Shown here piece by piece: positions 46,380 to 58,208 of a stretch of DNA of 64,000 bases. Origin of the DNA: Rugalucina vietnamica (taxonomy: Eukaryota; Mollusca; Bivalvia; Lucinida; Lucinidae); the NCBI GenBank assembly GCA_964017185.1, contig OZ024869.1, forward strand, positions 66,172,315 through 66,236,314. Reading direction: 5' to 3'. The first letter of the stretch is position 1; every line of letters starts with the position of its first letter. Made by a program: the position numbers and the translations under genes. The notes under the pieces are model-generated. The model ran no database searches. It worked only from the letters and a program-made list of their open reading frames with translations, and was not told the DNA's origin.

Positions 46380-49300
46380 GAAGAACAAGGACACCAATGG
46401 TCCTGTACAGATTTGTTCATTGTAAGCTTTAAGCTCAGATGATGATACCCCGGGGTTCTGCTTGTATGGACCCCAGGGGCATGTACAGGATGCATTGCTA
46501 CACACAAAATATAAAAGCTCTTGGGCTCATCACTTTGGAATAGAATATATTTTTCTTCATTGTAAAAATATGGAAGCTAATGCGATGACTCCACTTGTTG
46601 AGCCTGGGGGTATTATTGGTAGAATTTATTAAAAGCTCCACATAACATTGCTGTATATAAAATATAGAAGCTTTTGGGTTTTCCCATTCTAAGACTATGG
46701 GAGCTAATGATCCCAAGGGTGGGGCCAATTTTACCCCATCGGCATGAATTGTTGAAGTTATGTAGACCTCCTCATAACATTAATGTATACACAACATATA
46801 CCTGGCAAAATAAGAAACACAATATTGCCAATAATCAATTTTTCATAAAGCTCATAAGAATTAACAAAACATTAATTAGATATGCTTTTTGGCTTTGTTT
46901 GGCATAAATGTTAAAACAAAGAGGCCTAAACTGTGCTTCAAAATCTGGCCATCAGCCAGGTGGGGGTCAAATGTCAGTCACATAAAAGTGCACCGTTTTT
47001 CATTCTCTCTGTGGTATTTACTTCAGATGTTTGGAACCTTTTTGAGTACACCTCAAGGACCACAGACATGTACTCTTTTCATCTTTTATCCTCGTTTTAA
47101 ACACATATTAATTAAAGGATGCATACTGGAGATAAACCATATAAACCATGCAAAAATTATGCTTTGTTTTATGAGCGGTACAGGTCAAGACTGATCAAAT
47201 TAAAGTCTCTTATAGACCAAAAAGCATTATTCAACTTCTCAAGCATCTAAATTAAACCAACAAATATCGTTTTTGCACCTTTCAATTAAAACATATACCC
47301 GAAATTTCTGTTTAAGGTACCTTTGAATAATCACGCCCTAGAGATGTTCACTGGTTGCTGAAATGTTTTGGTTTCTTTATACTGGTAAAGAACACGGCTT
47401 CATGTATGCTCAACGTGAATTTTAGCAAGATTTGATATTAAATAGACATTCTGTGACGTTTTGAATTTGAGCGATTTATAAAGAACTTAACGAGAAAATC
47501 TCATCAATGCGTTTCTTTTTGTCGGGGGTCTTGATGTTGCAAGCATTTCACATTATAAGCTTATGACAGATAATCACACACCCCAGGGCGTGACCCACAT
47601 AATACCTAGGGGCACTGTTGGCAGGATTTTCAAATAGGATTGCTATGGTCGTTCGTCTCCCACTAATGAGAAAAAGCCATCATTATTTCATGAATAACGT
47701 TCATGTGTGTAGGTGAGTTCGTTGATGGCTGACAAGGCGGTTGAAAGAAGAGCAAGTCAGTGTCATGGAAAATCTGCTGGAGGCCCATTGGCTTTGTGTT
47801 CTCTGTGATTGCGGTTAACCAGCCAGGGGTTTGAAGCAGGCAATTGTTTAGGGCACCTTTTCTAGCCCCCTCCCCATGCTACAGGGGTGAGCAGTGCGAT
47901 CCTAAATAGGTTTGCTCAGTCGCTCAGCCGACTGCCGAAGGAGATCTTCTGACAAGATAAGAAAAGTCCCTAAATGCCTAAAAGTGTTGGGTAACTTTCT
48001 AAAACACCTAATTTAAGCAAATTTTGAACAGTATTTTTGGTTGTAATTGTTGATTGTACAAAAATGGATTTGGCAGCGTTCGCAAATGCCAACAGTTAGA
48101 GATAACTCTTGATTTGTTGTAATATTTACAATTTCTTACACAGCTTATGTTCATGGAGCAAAACAATAGTTTCCTACGTATTTGACTGCAATGTTTTGCT
48201 ATAAACAGATGCAACATTGATGTTGATGATACAAACCAGTTTTGGTTTTGTTGTTATTGTGCATGCGCATCATTGGAACATGTTTGAAGGTCATTCTGCT
48301 TCCATTCACGCTTAAATACTTCTGTTCCACGGTCTGGTGAACATCGTTCCCCCACCCCCTATACCCAGCTTCTCGTTAACATATATTGTGTAAATATATA
48401 TAATGTGTCTCCAGTAAGGTCTAGGGATGTATTATAAATAGTAATGGTCCCCATTTTTTTATTTCCAATCAGAAATATGATAGTTCGTCTCTCACTAATG
48501 AGAAAGACCATCATTATTTCTTGAATCAGAAATATAATGACTTTAGAGCAGGTTCTAATGAGCAACAACAACAAAACAAATGCTAGTTTATGTTGACAAC
48601 AGCCATTTTGCTTCGATTTATGGCAAAGGATTGCAGTAAACTACATAGAAAACTATATTTTTGCTCTATAGATATAAGCAGTGTGAGAAATTGTACATTT
48701 TTTGGGTGGCTATAAAAGCCAAGAGGTATCTCCACCTATTTGCATTTAGGACTGCTGCCAAATCCATTTTTATACAATTTACATGTTATCCTAGTATTAC
48801 AGTTAAAAGTTTGCTTAAACTTCGCGTTTTAAAAATTGACCCCTCGGTTTTAGGCTTTTCCTATCAGTGGATGACCGTTACGTCTTTAGTGTCTTGTCAC
48901 GCTGTGCATGTTCCACAACATGTTGCTGTATTGCTTTCCGAACCGTTGAATCAGATGATTTTTCCGCTCCGTCTATCGAAACAGTCTTTGCATACTAGTA
49001 TCTGGACTAGGCATATCCAGACACACAGGTTTTTTGAAAAACCTTTTCCTAGATGAATTGCTTGCCACAGCTAAAGAGCTTCAACTACCCTTTCTTAGGT
49101 TTTTTTAAGAGACCAGTGAACACCTAGGAGGACTGTCGACCAAGACTAGTGAGTTCCCCCTGCCCAGCTAAATTTTTGTGTAGAGAACTAGCAAACTCCT
49201 AGATGAGTTGCCGTAAAAGGCTAACGAGCCCCATCCGTACCGCATGACAACAGATAGTACGGTTTACAAGTAACAGTAGCAGTTAATCTGACCTGACCCT

Positions 49301-50130
49301 CATGAGTACTATACATAGCTACACATAAAATATAAATGCCTTGCGGTTTCAGAGAAGAATATTTTCATGTTTTTGGAAGTCTATGGAAGCCATTTTTGAC
49401 CCCAGGGACATGGTTGGCAGGATATAAAGCTCTACATAACAATGCTGCATTTTAAATATAGAAGCTTTTTGGTCCTGTGTTACAGATTGTTTCATGCATT
49501 GCCCATTATAAGCCTATGGCAGATATAATACACACCCTGGGTGGGGCTTGTAGGGACCACAGGGGGATCGTTGGCAGGATTTGGTACTATTGGCAGGGTT
49601 TTAAAAGACGATCACTATACATCGATTGTTATGCTTTCCCCATAGTAAAGCTTTACTTAACAAGGCTGTGTACCAAATGCAGAAGCTTTGGGTATTTCCC
49701 ATTATAAACCTACTGCAGATAATGACGCCCCCAGGGACTGAGTCTATATGGATCCCAAGGGCAAGGCCGGCAGGATTTACAGTGGTGGACTATACATTGC
49801 TACACACAGCAAATGAAAGCTATGTGACTTGTAAATGAAAGCTATGTGACATGTTGTTTAGGAGAAGATTTTTCCATTGTAAATATATGGGAGCTATCTG
49901 TTGTTATGGGTACCAGAGATCTGACCCGACCTGGCCCGAAATCTTATGCATTGTTACCCTTACCTAAATGACACTTCAGATAAAATTTGATCGCAATCGA
50001 CCCAATGGCCTTAGAGATGTTCATGTTTGAAAGGTGTAAACGAACGCACGGACAGACAGACCCACGGACGGACGCCGGCTCGAGTATCAATCTATAAGCT
50101 CACCTTGTGATCCTTCGGTCCAGGTGAGCT
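46380..50130 (+). repeat. Long mollusc mosaic repeat with terminal hairpin
   Basis: Starts at GAACAAGGACACCAATGGTCCTGT, a relative of the AGGACCATTGGTCCTC palindrome at 2590. The interior repeats units of about 200 bp with AAATATAGAAGCTTTTGGG, CCCATTATAAGCCTATGGCAG and GACCCCAGGG words (46440-46800, 49320-49800). The 3' end has an ACGGACAGACAGACCC/ACGGACGGACG tract and then the hairpin AGCTCACCT...AGGTGAGCT (50098-50130). A paralogous pair TTCGTCTC-CACTAATGAGAAA lies at 47653 and 48487. Small ORFs are not supported. Confidence 0.65.
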
Positions 50131-50282
50131 AGAAATGTATACGCTCTGTCCTAATCCTGATGATGCCACTCGCTTAACTTACGCTTGGTAGCAAAGTCTT
50201 CTTCAGCAAAAGTCAGAATGCGTAATTTTTTGCTACATGCAGCAAGGACACTAACCCAGCATTGTCTCTCTGAATAATCACT

Positions 50283-50500
50283 CTCATCCGGAAAACATGT
50301 CCGTGTAATGTATACCCACTTGAACCCCACTTTTATATAGCAAAACTTGGGTACGCAGGGGTATACCTACTGTTTCTTATTTTTGCTCCAAAACATAGAT
50401 TGTGGGTACTCGTTAGAACCGCCTCACAATCTATGTTTGGAGCAAAAATAAGAAAAATATCAACATTTTTCAGCTGAAAATTTTCAATTTTTAAAGCTCA
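50283..50500. mobile_element. Hairpin MITE family A, copy 5
   Basis: GGAAAACATGTCCGTGTAATG end, CCCACTTTTATATAGCAAAA, then GATTGTGGGTACTCGTTAGA with a shortened second arm and a GCAAAAATAAGAAAAATATC tail. Confidence 0.75.
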
Positions 50501-51245
50501 AAAACCATAAACTTTATGGTTGTTGATGTACTTAGATAACAGCAGGAATTTGCATGTGATGGTATACAAATGACTCGGGTGATAGCACAGGTAGTAGACA
50601 TTTCTTGCCTAATCTGAGATGTATTTTGAGTTGTACATGTATATAGATACACCATACATTGACAAAAAGTCAGGGAGTACATGTATCTCAAGATATTTCA
50701 TTTCATCGTCGCACTTTCAGAACAATTCATTTATCCAACTATTCCATTGCAAATAAGATGTGTGATCGTTCATTTGTTTGTTTGTTTGTTTTCATGCTTT
50801 ACGGCCACGGCCTACAGTCAATGTCATATCGGGACTATCAGTTATCCTGACTCTAATAAGAATCAGAATAAGGGAAAGGGTGTACAGATTTATATACTGA
50901 CGGAATTTTTCAACGCTACAACAAAACATTCCGTTCGGTAGATGGCTAAAGCACACAAACATTGATCGAATTTGTTACATACAAGACTCAATCCAATGCC
51001 TCCTTAGGCTTACCACAAGCCTTGTGCATCCCGTGCACCCATCCACACATCAATGGACGGGTCTAGGTACTTTGATACATGTACCAGTTGAAAACCAATA
51101 ATTTACAACAGCTTGTCTGAAAAAAACTGTTACGCTGACACCGTATGCCACGCCCCAGTGTGTCACTTGTTACTACCTTGAATCAATCGGAACTAGTTTA
51201 CCAGTAGTAAGTGTTCGTTCTTTCGTTAGTTATTGACTACTTGCT
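50501..51245. other. Spacer, no supported gene
   Basis: No recognised coding. The 86-codon ORF near 50681 lacks motifs. Confidence 0.35.
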
Positions 51246-51705
51246 ATGGTTCTGCCTCGGTGTTTGCTGGTATTGAAAATGATAGCCGCTGGAGCAAACC
51301 GGGACGGCAGCGGGGTTAACCGAGATTCCACCGGGGTGAACCATTAGTTATTGACCACTTGCTATGGCTAAATTCTTAAAGCCGGTTCGCCCCGGTGGCG
51401 TCCTGGTTCACCCCGGTGAAGCCCTGGTTTGTGCAGGAATAGCACGGTTTATCACGATCGAGTCCCGGTGCTATCAGTTTGTCACGGTGTCGCCCCGTAT
51501 TTACCGGTTTTGACATCTCCCCCGGTTCGCCCCAGCCCGTTATATAAAATATTTTAAAACAACCGCGAAGACTCCCCGGTTTACCCCGGATCTTCCCAAC
51601 TTGCCACGGTAGTGCTGCGGTTCTATATCAGTTCGTCTTGATTCGCCCCGGTTAACCCCAGTTTATCAAACCGGGGGCTAAACCGGGACAGTGAGAAGAT
51701 AGCTT
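51246..51705. repeat. CCCCGGTT(T/C)ACCCCGG motif array
   Basis: CCGGTTCGCCCCGG, GTTCACCCCGGTGAA, CCGGTTTACCCCGG, CCCCGGTTAACCCC and their inverses occur a dozen or more times in both orientations in sequence that is otherwise AT-rich. Local GC is far above the surroundings. No ORF. Likely the body of another motif-array element; exact ends not found. Confidence 0.6.
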
Positions 51706-51789
51706 AAAATAACTACACAGATGGGATTCTCTCCAGACATTACTGAAAAATATTAACCAAGAGGTTAAACATCAATTTAAACTACCGTG

Positions 51790-52425
51790 ACGTGCCAAAT
51801 TAATGTCCGCAACGTCACAAACTCCATAGACTTCAATGTATTTTCACGTTTACAAGAAACATTATTCAGTCTCTCCTGGTCAACCAATTTTCATAATTTT
51901 GGTGTCATTTGAAAGGTAAACGAATAAAGAGCAATAAATAAGATTTTTGATGAAATATTCTGACTTTGAATTTTTCGTATACAGCAGCAGATGGCGCATG
52001 GGTAGAGTGGTTGACTTCGGTCCCAGAGGTCCCGGGATCAATCCTCAGTTCAATCCTCAGCCGGAGCACATTTCCACAACTCTTGAGGTAATGGTCAGAA
52101 ATTGATCGACTCAGTAAACATTAAAAATAAAAATAAAAATAAAACTGTATGAAATTTTGAAAAATCCATTTTCCTATTGACGTCAATGGTGACGTTGCTC
52201 AAAAACTGTTAAAATATTCTCACATTTTTTTTTAAGAATTGCAGCCTTGAAACGTAAGTATAGAACTGAGTGAAAATATCCTGTTTATTGTTTTATTTAT
52301 TTACCTTTCAAATTATGAAAATCGGTTGACCAGGAGAGGAAGGATAATTTTTCTTGTAAACGTAAAGTACATTGATGTCTATGGAGATTCTGCTGTTGTG
52401 GACATCCATTTGGCACGAAACTGTA
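51790..52425. mobile_element. 640-bp palindromic element with SINE near its centre
   Basis: GTGCCAAATTAATGTCCGCAAC...CTCTCCTGGTCAACC (51790-51890) is the diverged inverse of GGTTGACCAGGAGAGG...GGACATCCATTTGGCAC (52320-52420); arms about 130 bp. The SINE at 51972-52146 sits between the arms. Confidence 0.7.
51972..52146 (+). mobile_element. tRNA-derived SINE with AAAAT tail
   Basis: GATGGCGCATGGGTAGAGTGG and GGGATCAATCCTC give A-box- and B-box-like segments. The tail is (AAAAT)n at about 52124-52146. Confidence 0.65.
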
Positions 52426-53396
52426 GCACTGGCAAATGAATGATGGGATATACGTGTGTGCAAGTAATCGTAATAAATGGCTAAATGGATGGCCGGCAGG
52501 GAGTGCTAAAATAAAAAAAAATCGGTGCCTTCCCACCGTGAAAATATTAAAAAATACTCGAAAAAAGGACTATCTCGACAATTAACAGTGTCAAGAGCAA
52601 CTTTTTCTGCGGTTAAGCAACTTATTATTCAACTCCAAAACCGGGTGGGGTAGCTTGGTCGGTCGAGTGTCTGGTTCGAAATGAAGCAGTGATGACCACG
52701 TTCGGTACATTTTTCATGACGTACGTGTGTATGTGTTTCTTTCAGTGAGTGGACTGTGCTGTGGTTCAACATCCCTGTCAACAATTTTCGTCATGTTGAG
52801 ACAGAACCGCCGTTACCTAGGCATTAAACCTATGGAGAAGGAAATATGCACAGAGCACCGATAGTCAGGTTCTGGGAGGCTTGCCCGGGAACAGTGCCTT
52901 ACATAGTCTTAGCTGTTGATGGTATACGTTTTTAAAGTATTAATTCAACCTAACAAAAGAAAGTTTTCTTGCACCGCGGCCAATCGTAAGGATACGATGT
53001 GCAAAAATGTGTGTAAGACAAGAAATGTCATGAAAACCCGCTCTTTCCGTCAATGCACAGATCAGCATTGGCGAGATCGATTAGCCTATTAGCGCACAAG
53101 TATACATGCACATTGTATTAGAGAGGACTTCCCGAATACAAATAGTTAATCATCTAGCAACCTGTGACTGTGTAGCTGCCCGATCGACAATGCAAAACGG
53201 ATACATGTATGGATGATTGGTAATTTATTTTGAGAAAGCTCCATTAAAAAGACCTATGTATTTCAGTGTATGTGTACATCTCTATCTCGGGTTAGGCAAG
53301 AACTGTCTAGTAGCACGTAGAGACTTTTTGAGCAGTAAGACCGTATATTGTGAAGATATTATGGGTATTACACATTTTAAAACTAAACTACATGTA
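52426..53396. other. Spacer with a SINE-like fragment
   Basis: GGGGTAGCTTGGTCGGTCGAGTG (52646) resembles a tRNA A-box region, and GCCTTACATAGTCTTAGCTGTTGATGG (52890) resembles the tail of the 34159 SINE. A 109-codon ORF at 53217-53546 runs into the next element and is not supported. Confidence 0.4.
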
Positions 53397-54699
53397 CACT
53401 CCCGCCCGCGTATTTGTACTCCATTTACGCGTATTACGCGAGTATTACGTGAGTATTACGTGCGTAAGGCTAATTACGCGCATTTACGCGTAACATGCGC
53501 GCATTTACGCGTAACATATCTCATTAATATTCATAAGCAGAGATAATGCGTCGATGCGCATAAGGCTCAGTCATTACGCGTATGAAATATCGGCCAATCA
53601 GACTAGCAATACGTTTACGCGTAAATACGCGTATCATACGCAAAATGACAAGGAGTATAAAAGCTAAAGTACCTAACGGTTGATTTTATTATTCCATCGA
53701 AACTTAAGAATGTGCAAGTTTAATGGATTTTATTGATATATCGTGATCTTGAAAATGGCGTGACCTTATTTAAGTAATTGTCAAAATGTTTTTTGTGTCT
53801 GTGACCCTACGATAAGGTGTTAACGAGTGAGTTAGATTTCGTTCAAAATGAATCGAAAATTCATTGTACCGAAGATGGCGAAAAAATCAACATGAACATC
53901 GAAGTGAGGAACATTATTTTAGACTTTTTAAACACGTTTCGGGAAGACAAGTGTACAGATAAGTAAGACACTAAGTAAAGTGTAGGTAGCCATGTTCAGT
54001 TCTGTTCAATTTATTCATTGTTGCAGAGTTCCTCCTCTCTTTTTAGAGGCACCACCGTACGGTATAATGCATGTTTGATTTTCGCTCGTTTTCCTCCCAC
54101 GTTTCTTTCTTATTGATATTCAATTATTATTCCACATAACTCGAGTGTTTTCTTCTTCGAAATAAAACCGCAAGCAAATATAACAGAAACTCGGTGTCCG
54201 ATCTGGTACCGATCTAGGGATGAAGCTTTTAAAATATTTCTCACGGGAGCGATCTGGTACATGTTATTTTGTATTTATGAAGTGTTCGAGGCCGTTAATA
54301 CTGCAGGTCTTAGTTTGCAAATGATTGGATATTGTTTTGGTCTAAAGCGAAATCCGGGATTTTGGTTTAACCATACAATCTCAAGATTATTGGCTCATTC
54401 ATTACGAGTATATTACGCGTATTTTTTACGTTAGACTTTTACTCTCGATTGGTTAATGCAATACGTATATATACGCGTATATACTCAAAATACGCGTGAT
54501 GACTTGCTTTTCTATTTCACCGCTCATTGGTTAAAGTCATTACGCGTAATGTACGTGCATTACGCGTATCATACGCGTAAGGAGAATTGGATTTTGATTG
54601 GCTATTGACAAATACGCGTATGAAAGAGGTGCGTATTACGCGAGTATTACTCACGTATGTTACGCGCATTCAATGAGTACAATTACGCGGGCGGGAGTG
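53397..54699. mobile_element. 1303-bp element packed with TACGCG motifs
   Basis: Ends CACTCCCGCCCGCGTA and the inverse TTACGCGGGCGGGAGTG are inverted repeats flanked by TA (53395-53396 and 54700-54701). Within about 250-300 bp of each end, TACGCGTA, TTACGCG and GAGTATTACG words recur dozens of times, while the central ~700 bp is ordinary AT-rich sequence. No transposase. TA duplication and CACT ends suggest Tc1/mariner affinity; the array is the unusual part. Confidence 0.8.
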
Positions 54700-55054
54700 T
54701 ATCTAGGTTCGGAAGTTTAACTTCCTCTTTTGCCAGGAGCCTTTATCGTAAACCCTTAATTAAAACAAAACTATTTCGATTGCTTTTTCAAAGATTTCGA
54801 ACAACAATAGAGAAACGATTCGAATGAACATCTCAGTGATGTCAATGGCAACTTGAAAAAAGTAATGTCAAAAACATCCGCGGAAGAATAATGACTTTTT
54901 TAAAACGCAGCCTGGGTAGAAATTGAATTAATGTGACAAATTTTGACAAGTTATTCGTGTCACAAAAATAAAAACGAGATCGTTTGCCCATGAGGTAACG
55001 AAGTCTATTTGGATAAAAACAAACATTTATTTGTCGGTTGACAATGTAAAGGTG

Positions 55055-55420
55055 AAAGTAAGCAATGACCAGGGAACGGTGCGATTAAGTCCCACACCAA
55101 TTCCCAAGGTGGGTAAAGAATAAACTGACAATCAGATTACAATACAAAGAGAACATAATCGTAGGCAGAGTGAGCAGCAATTCCCCCAAAAGATGGCCAC
55201 TCCGTTACCCAGACTTAACTTAATGGTTACTTACAAAAGATGTGCAAACAGCACAAAAACCCAACACCAAAACATACAACAATAAGATAAACAGCAGTAC
55301 CTTGTTGGAACAACCAGTCATATAAGATAAAGGGGGTCATATAAGATAACGGGGAGGGACTAAACCGGTTTACAAGCGCCTAACCGCGCCCTCAGCTTCT
55401 GGAGTGGTTCAAATATATAG
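55055..55420 (-). repeat. Diverged RT-element 3' UTR (reverse)
   Basis: Minus strand parallels the RT-element UTR: AACCACTCCAGAAGCTGAGGG, GGTAACGGAGTGGCCATCTT, GAATTGCTGCTCACTCTGCC. More diverged than copies 1-4. Confidence 0.65.
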
Positions 55421-55749
55421 TTATTGTTCGGTCATCATGATGGATCTCTAGATAATGAGACAACGAATCATCACGGACAAACAAATAAATTCTGTTAAAC
55501 GCCATGATGAATCAAAAAAGGACACTCAAAGAAACAATATGCTGCCAGAGAAATAAAATACGTACACTATTTGGTTCTGGTGACTGGTAATCTGCACCTA
55601 GAGGTATGTGCGTATTATGAGTAGGTAGGATAACTGACCGTTTTTAAGCAATAGGATAAACATCATAAAGTTCAACAATGTTTGGAAAAAAATTAGCATA
55701 ACCATTATTAATTTAAACACATTATAATGCTATATTTGATAAGTTGGCC

Positions 55750-57215
55750 TGATAAGGATGGCCAGATGAGCAATAGTCCTGTAAACGCTCACCCGAGATC
55801 TGGAATATATACCAACAAACAAAACCTCACCTTAAAATAGGTCAAGGTCATCAAAATGTCATAATTTATGTACACGTTGTAGTACTCACAATGCTACAAG
55901 CCAAGTTTTGTTGAAATTTGTCCACCGATTCCCGAGAAGAATATTTTTGATGGGTTTTACCATATATGGGCGTGTCGGCCATCTTGGTCATGTGACATGC
56001 ATTATTCATGTACACATTGGTTCTCCCTTCCTATAGTACTTCAATTGTCAAAGGATAACCTCCATTCTATATGTGAGAGTTGCCTATAGGAAAGGTTAAA
56101 TAAGTTTTTATTTCAAAACCACTTTTATTCAGTAAATTAAATAGTTTGAAAACGCCTTCATTGAATCTCAGAATGTTTTCTTCGAATCAAAAGTATTGGT
56201 TAATGTTTTTGGAGTGAGAACATATTTTCTGCAATTAAACTTAATGGAAATTGAAAAAAAAGTTTGTTTCGGGTATGTTCCCCACCCCCGGGACCGAGAA
56301 AATCTTTTTGCACACAGTTGTAGATTTGCATTACAGACGTCATATAAAAATGACTTGCTTGGTCCCGGGGGGGCCTGTCAAAATTCTCAAAAACAAATTA
56401 TAATGCTTGCCAATCGAATCAGCTGGCTTCAATAATTTTGTGTAAGTCTGTAGCTTGTTTATATACATATTTCTACCTGGCTGAACAGTAGCCATACCAG
56501 ATGAAAGTCTGTTCTTCAACCAGACACACTTAGACTGGTGAACTTTGATGATCGTTACTTGTAAGGTTTAAAAATCAGAGTGTCTGTACTAATATGTTTG
56601 TTTCTGTCTTGGTGGTGACCCATACCTTTGTCATAGCTAAGTAACATGAAAGCTTGTGTAAGCATATTTGTGGCAAGTCATGGTTCACATGGGCATTTAC
56701 AGGCAATGTTAAAAAATTATAGATAAAATATGTAACATGAACAATGAAATATTTTAACTCACATTTTTATCAAAATGTGACCATTTGCAGCATTTTTTCA
56801 CGGTGCAAATATTATGTTACCATGTAATGCGATGAACACTTGAGAAATCTTGGTTTATAGTATCATTTTTGTCAAAAGTATTCCTGCCCCCGAAAAAACT
56901 TAAGTTATTGCAAGTATATGTAAAAGTTTCAAATCAAACTTGTTTTGTTGTGTGCACAGGACGCACAGGACGTCAGACTTCAACAAAAACACACATTTAC
57001 AGTCATCACTTATGAATGTTTCTCATAACAGGCTTTCGAAATCTATGCAGAATGAATATGATTTCAGACGTGGTCCTTTGGCTTTGACTGCCCAAGCGAT
57101 TTCAGGGAATAAGCTCTTTGACATTTTGGACGACGGACGGACGGACAATGAACGGACGGACGGATGCTGGAGCATGGTCATCATATAAGCTCAGTTTCGG
57201 CTTAGGTGAGCTAAA
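55750..57215 (+). repeat. Mollusc mosaic repeat member
   Basis: Starts GTCCTGTAAACGCTCACCCG, carries AATAGGTCAAGGTCATCAAA and GCGTGTCGGCCATCTTGGTC blocks, and ends in a GGACGGACGGAC tract followed by AAGCTCAGTTTCGGCTTAGGTGAGCTAAA. Confidence 0.65.
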
Positions 57216-57264
57216 GAAATTGAAAATGGTTCTGTAATGCATGCGAATAGGCAGATCTAAGACC

Positions 57265-57390
57265 ACGATAACATTTGTGTGTAATATATAACACCCTTAT
57301 ACCCCAATTTTATATAGCAAAACTGGGGTATGCAGGGGTACACCTACTGTTTCTTATTTTTCCTCCAAAACATAGATTGAGGGTAATATG
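57265..57390. mobile_element. Hairpin MITE family A, copy 6 (truncated)
   Basis: CCCAATTTTATATAGCAAAA, GGGTATGCAGGGGTACACC and AACATAGATTGAGGG, then stops before the second arm. Confidence 0.65.
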
Positions 57391-57942
57391 TATATTACAT
57401 GAACGTGTTTTTGTTACAGTAGATAAAATAATTTGACTGTTTTGAACAAGGCTATCTTTTGGCCGACTTTAAACCTTGTAAGGAGAGACGAAAGTAAAAT
57501 TATTGGAAACCAATTATTATAGTTTTCATTATGTTAAACAATGGTTTAAAAACATCTAGACATTTTCCATATTTGATTGTTCCTGTCATCTACAGGAATG
57601 CGCTGAAGAAAATAATATAGCTCCGCCTATCAACCTACTCGTCATTTATTTTCCTGCATTTCATACGATGTCCAACTCACGTGACTTCCACCTGTCGATT
57701 CGGCAGATTACCCATCTGTCTCACGAGGTTTCTATGGAGTTTTGTATACAACAGAGTGGCGCTAAGTCAGACCATTGAACGCCGCCCGGTATAGATGTGG
57801 AAATTAATAAAAAGGTAAGATAATAAATAATAAAACGAGACAAACTTAGAATTTTGCAATATAAAGTTGTTTTAAAGGGACAATAAATAGAAGCTAAAAA
57901 GCAAGACATTATGCTTCTTCCAGTAAGGCCTGTTAGTCATTA
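57391..57942. other. Spacer, no gene seen
   Basis: AT-rich, unremarkable. Confidence 0.35.
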
Positions 57943-58208
57943 CGAAAACATGCCCGTGTGATATACAGATTTTTCGTAAGTTGAAAAATTGAAAATTTTC
58001 ATGAGAATTTTTTTTTATATTTTTCTTAATTTAGTTCAAAACATAGATTGTGGGTACACGTTAGAACCGCCTTGTCGAGGTTGTTCTAACGAGTACCCAC
58101 AATCTATGTTTTGGTGCAAAAATAAGAAAAATAGGTATACCCCTACATACCCCAGTTTTGCTATATAAAAGTGGGGTATACATTTCACGGACATGTTTTC
58201 CTGATGTT
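57943..58208. mobile_element. Hairpin MITE family A, copy 7
   Basis: Full-length: ATTACGAAAACATGCCCGTG at one end, CACGGACATGTTTTCCTGAT at the other, with the ATAGATTGTGGGTACACGTT central palindrome. Confidence 0.8.

Noticed and set aside
48661..49056. 131-codon ORF in the mosaic repeat
   Set aside because: No motif recognised; it lies within repetitive sequence and has no splice or promoter support.
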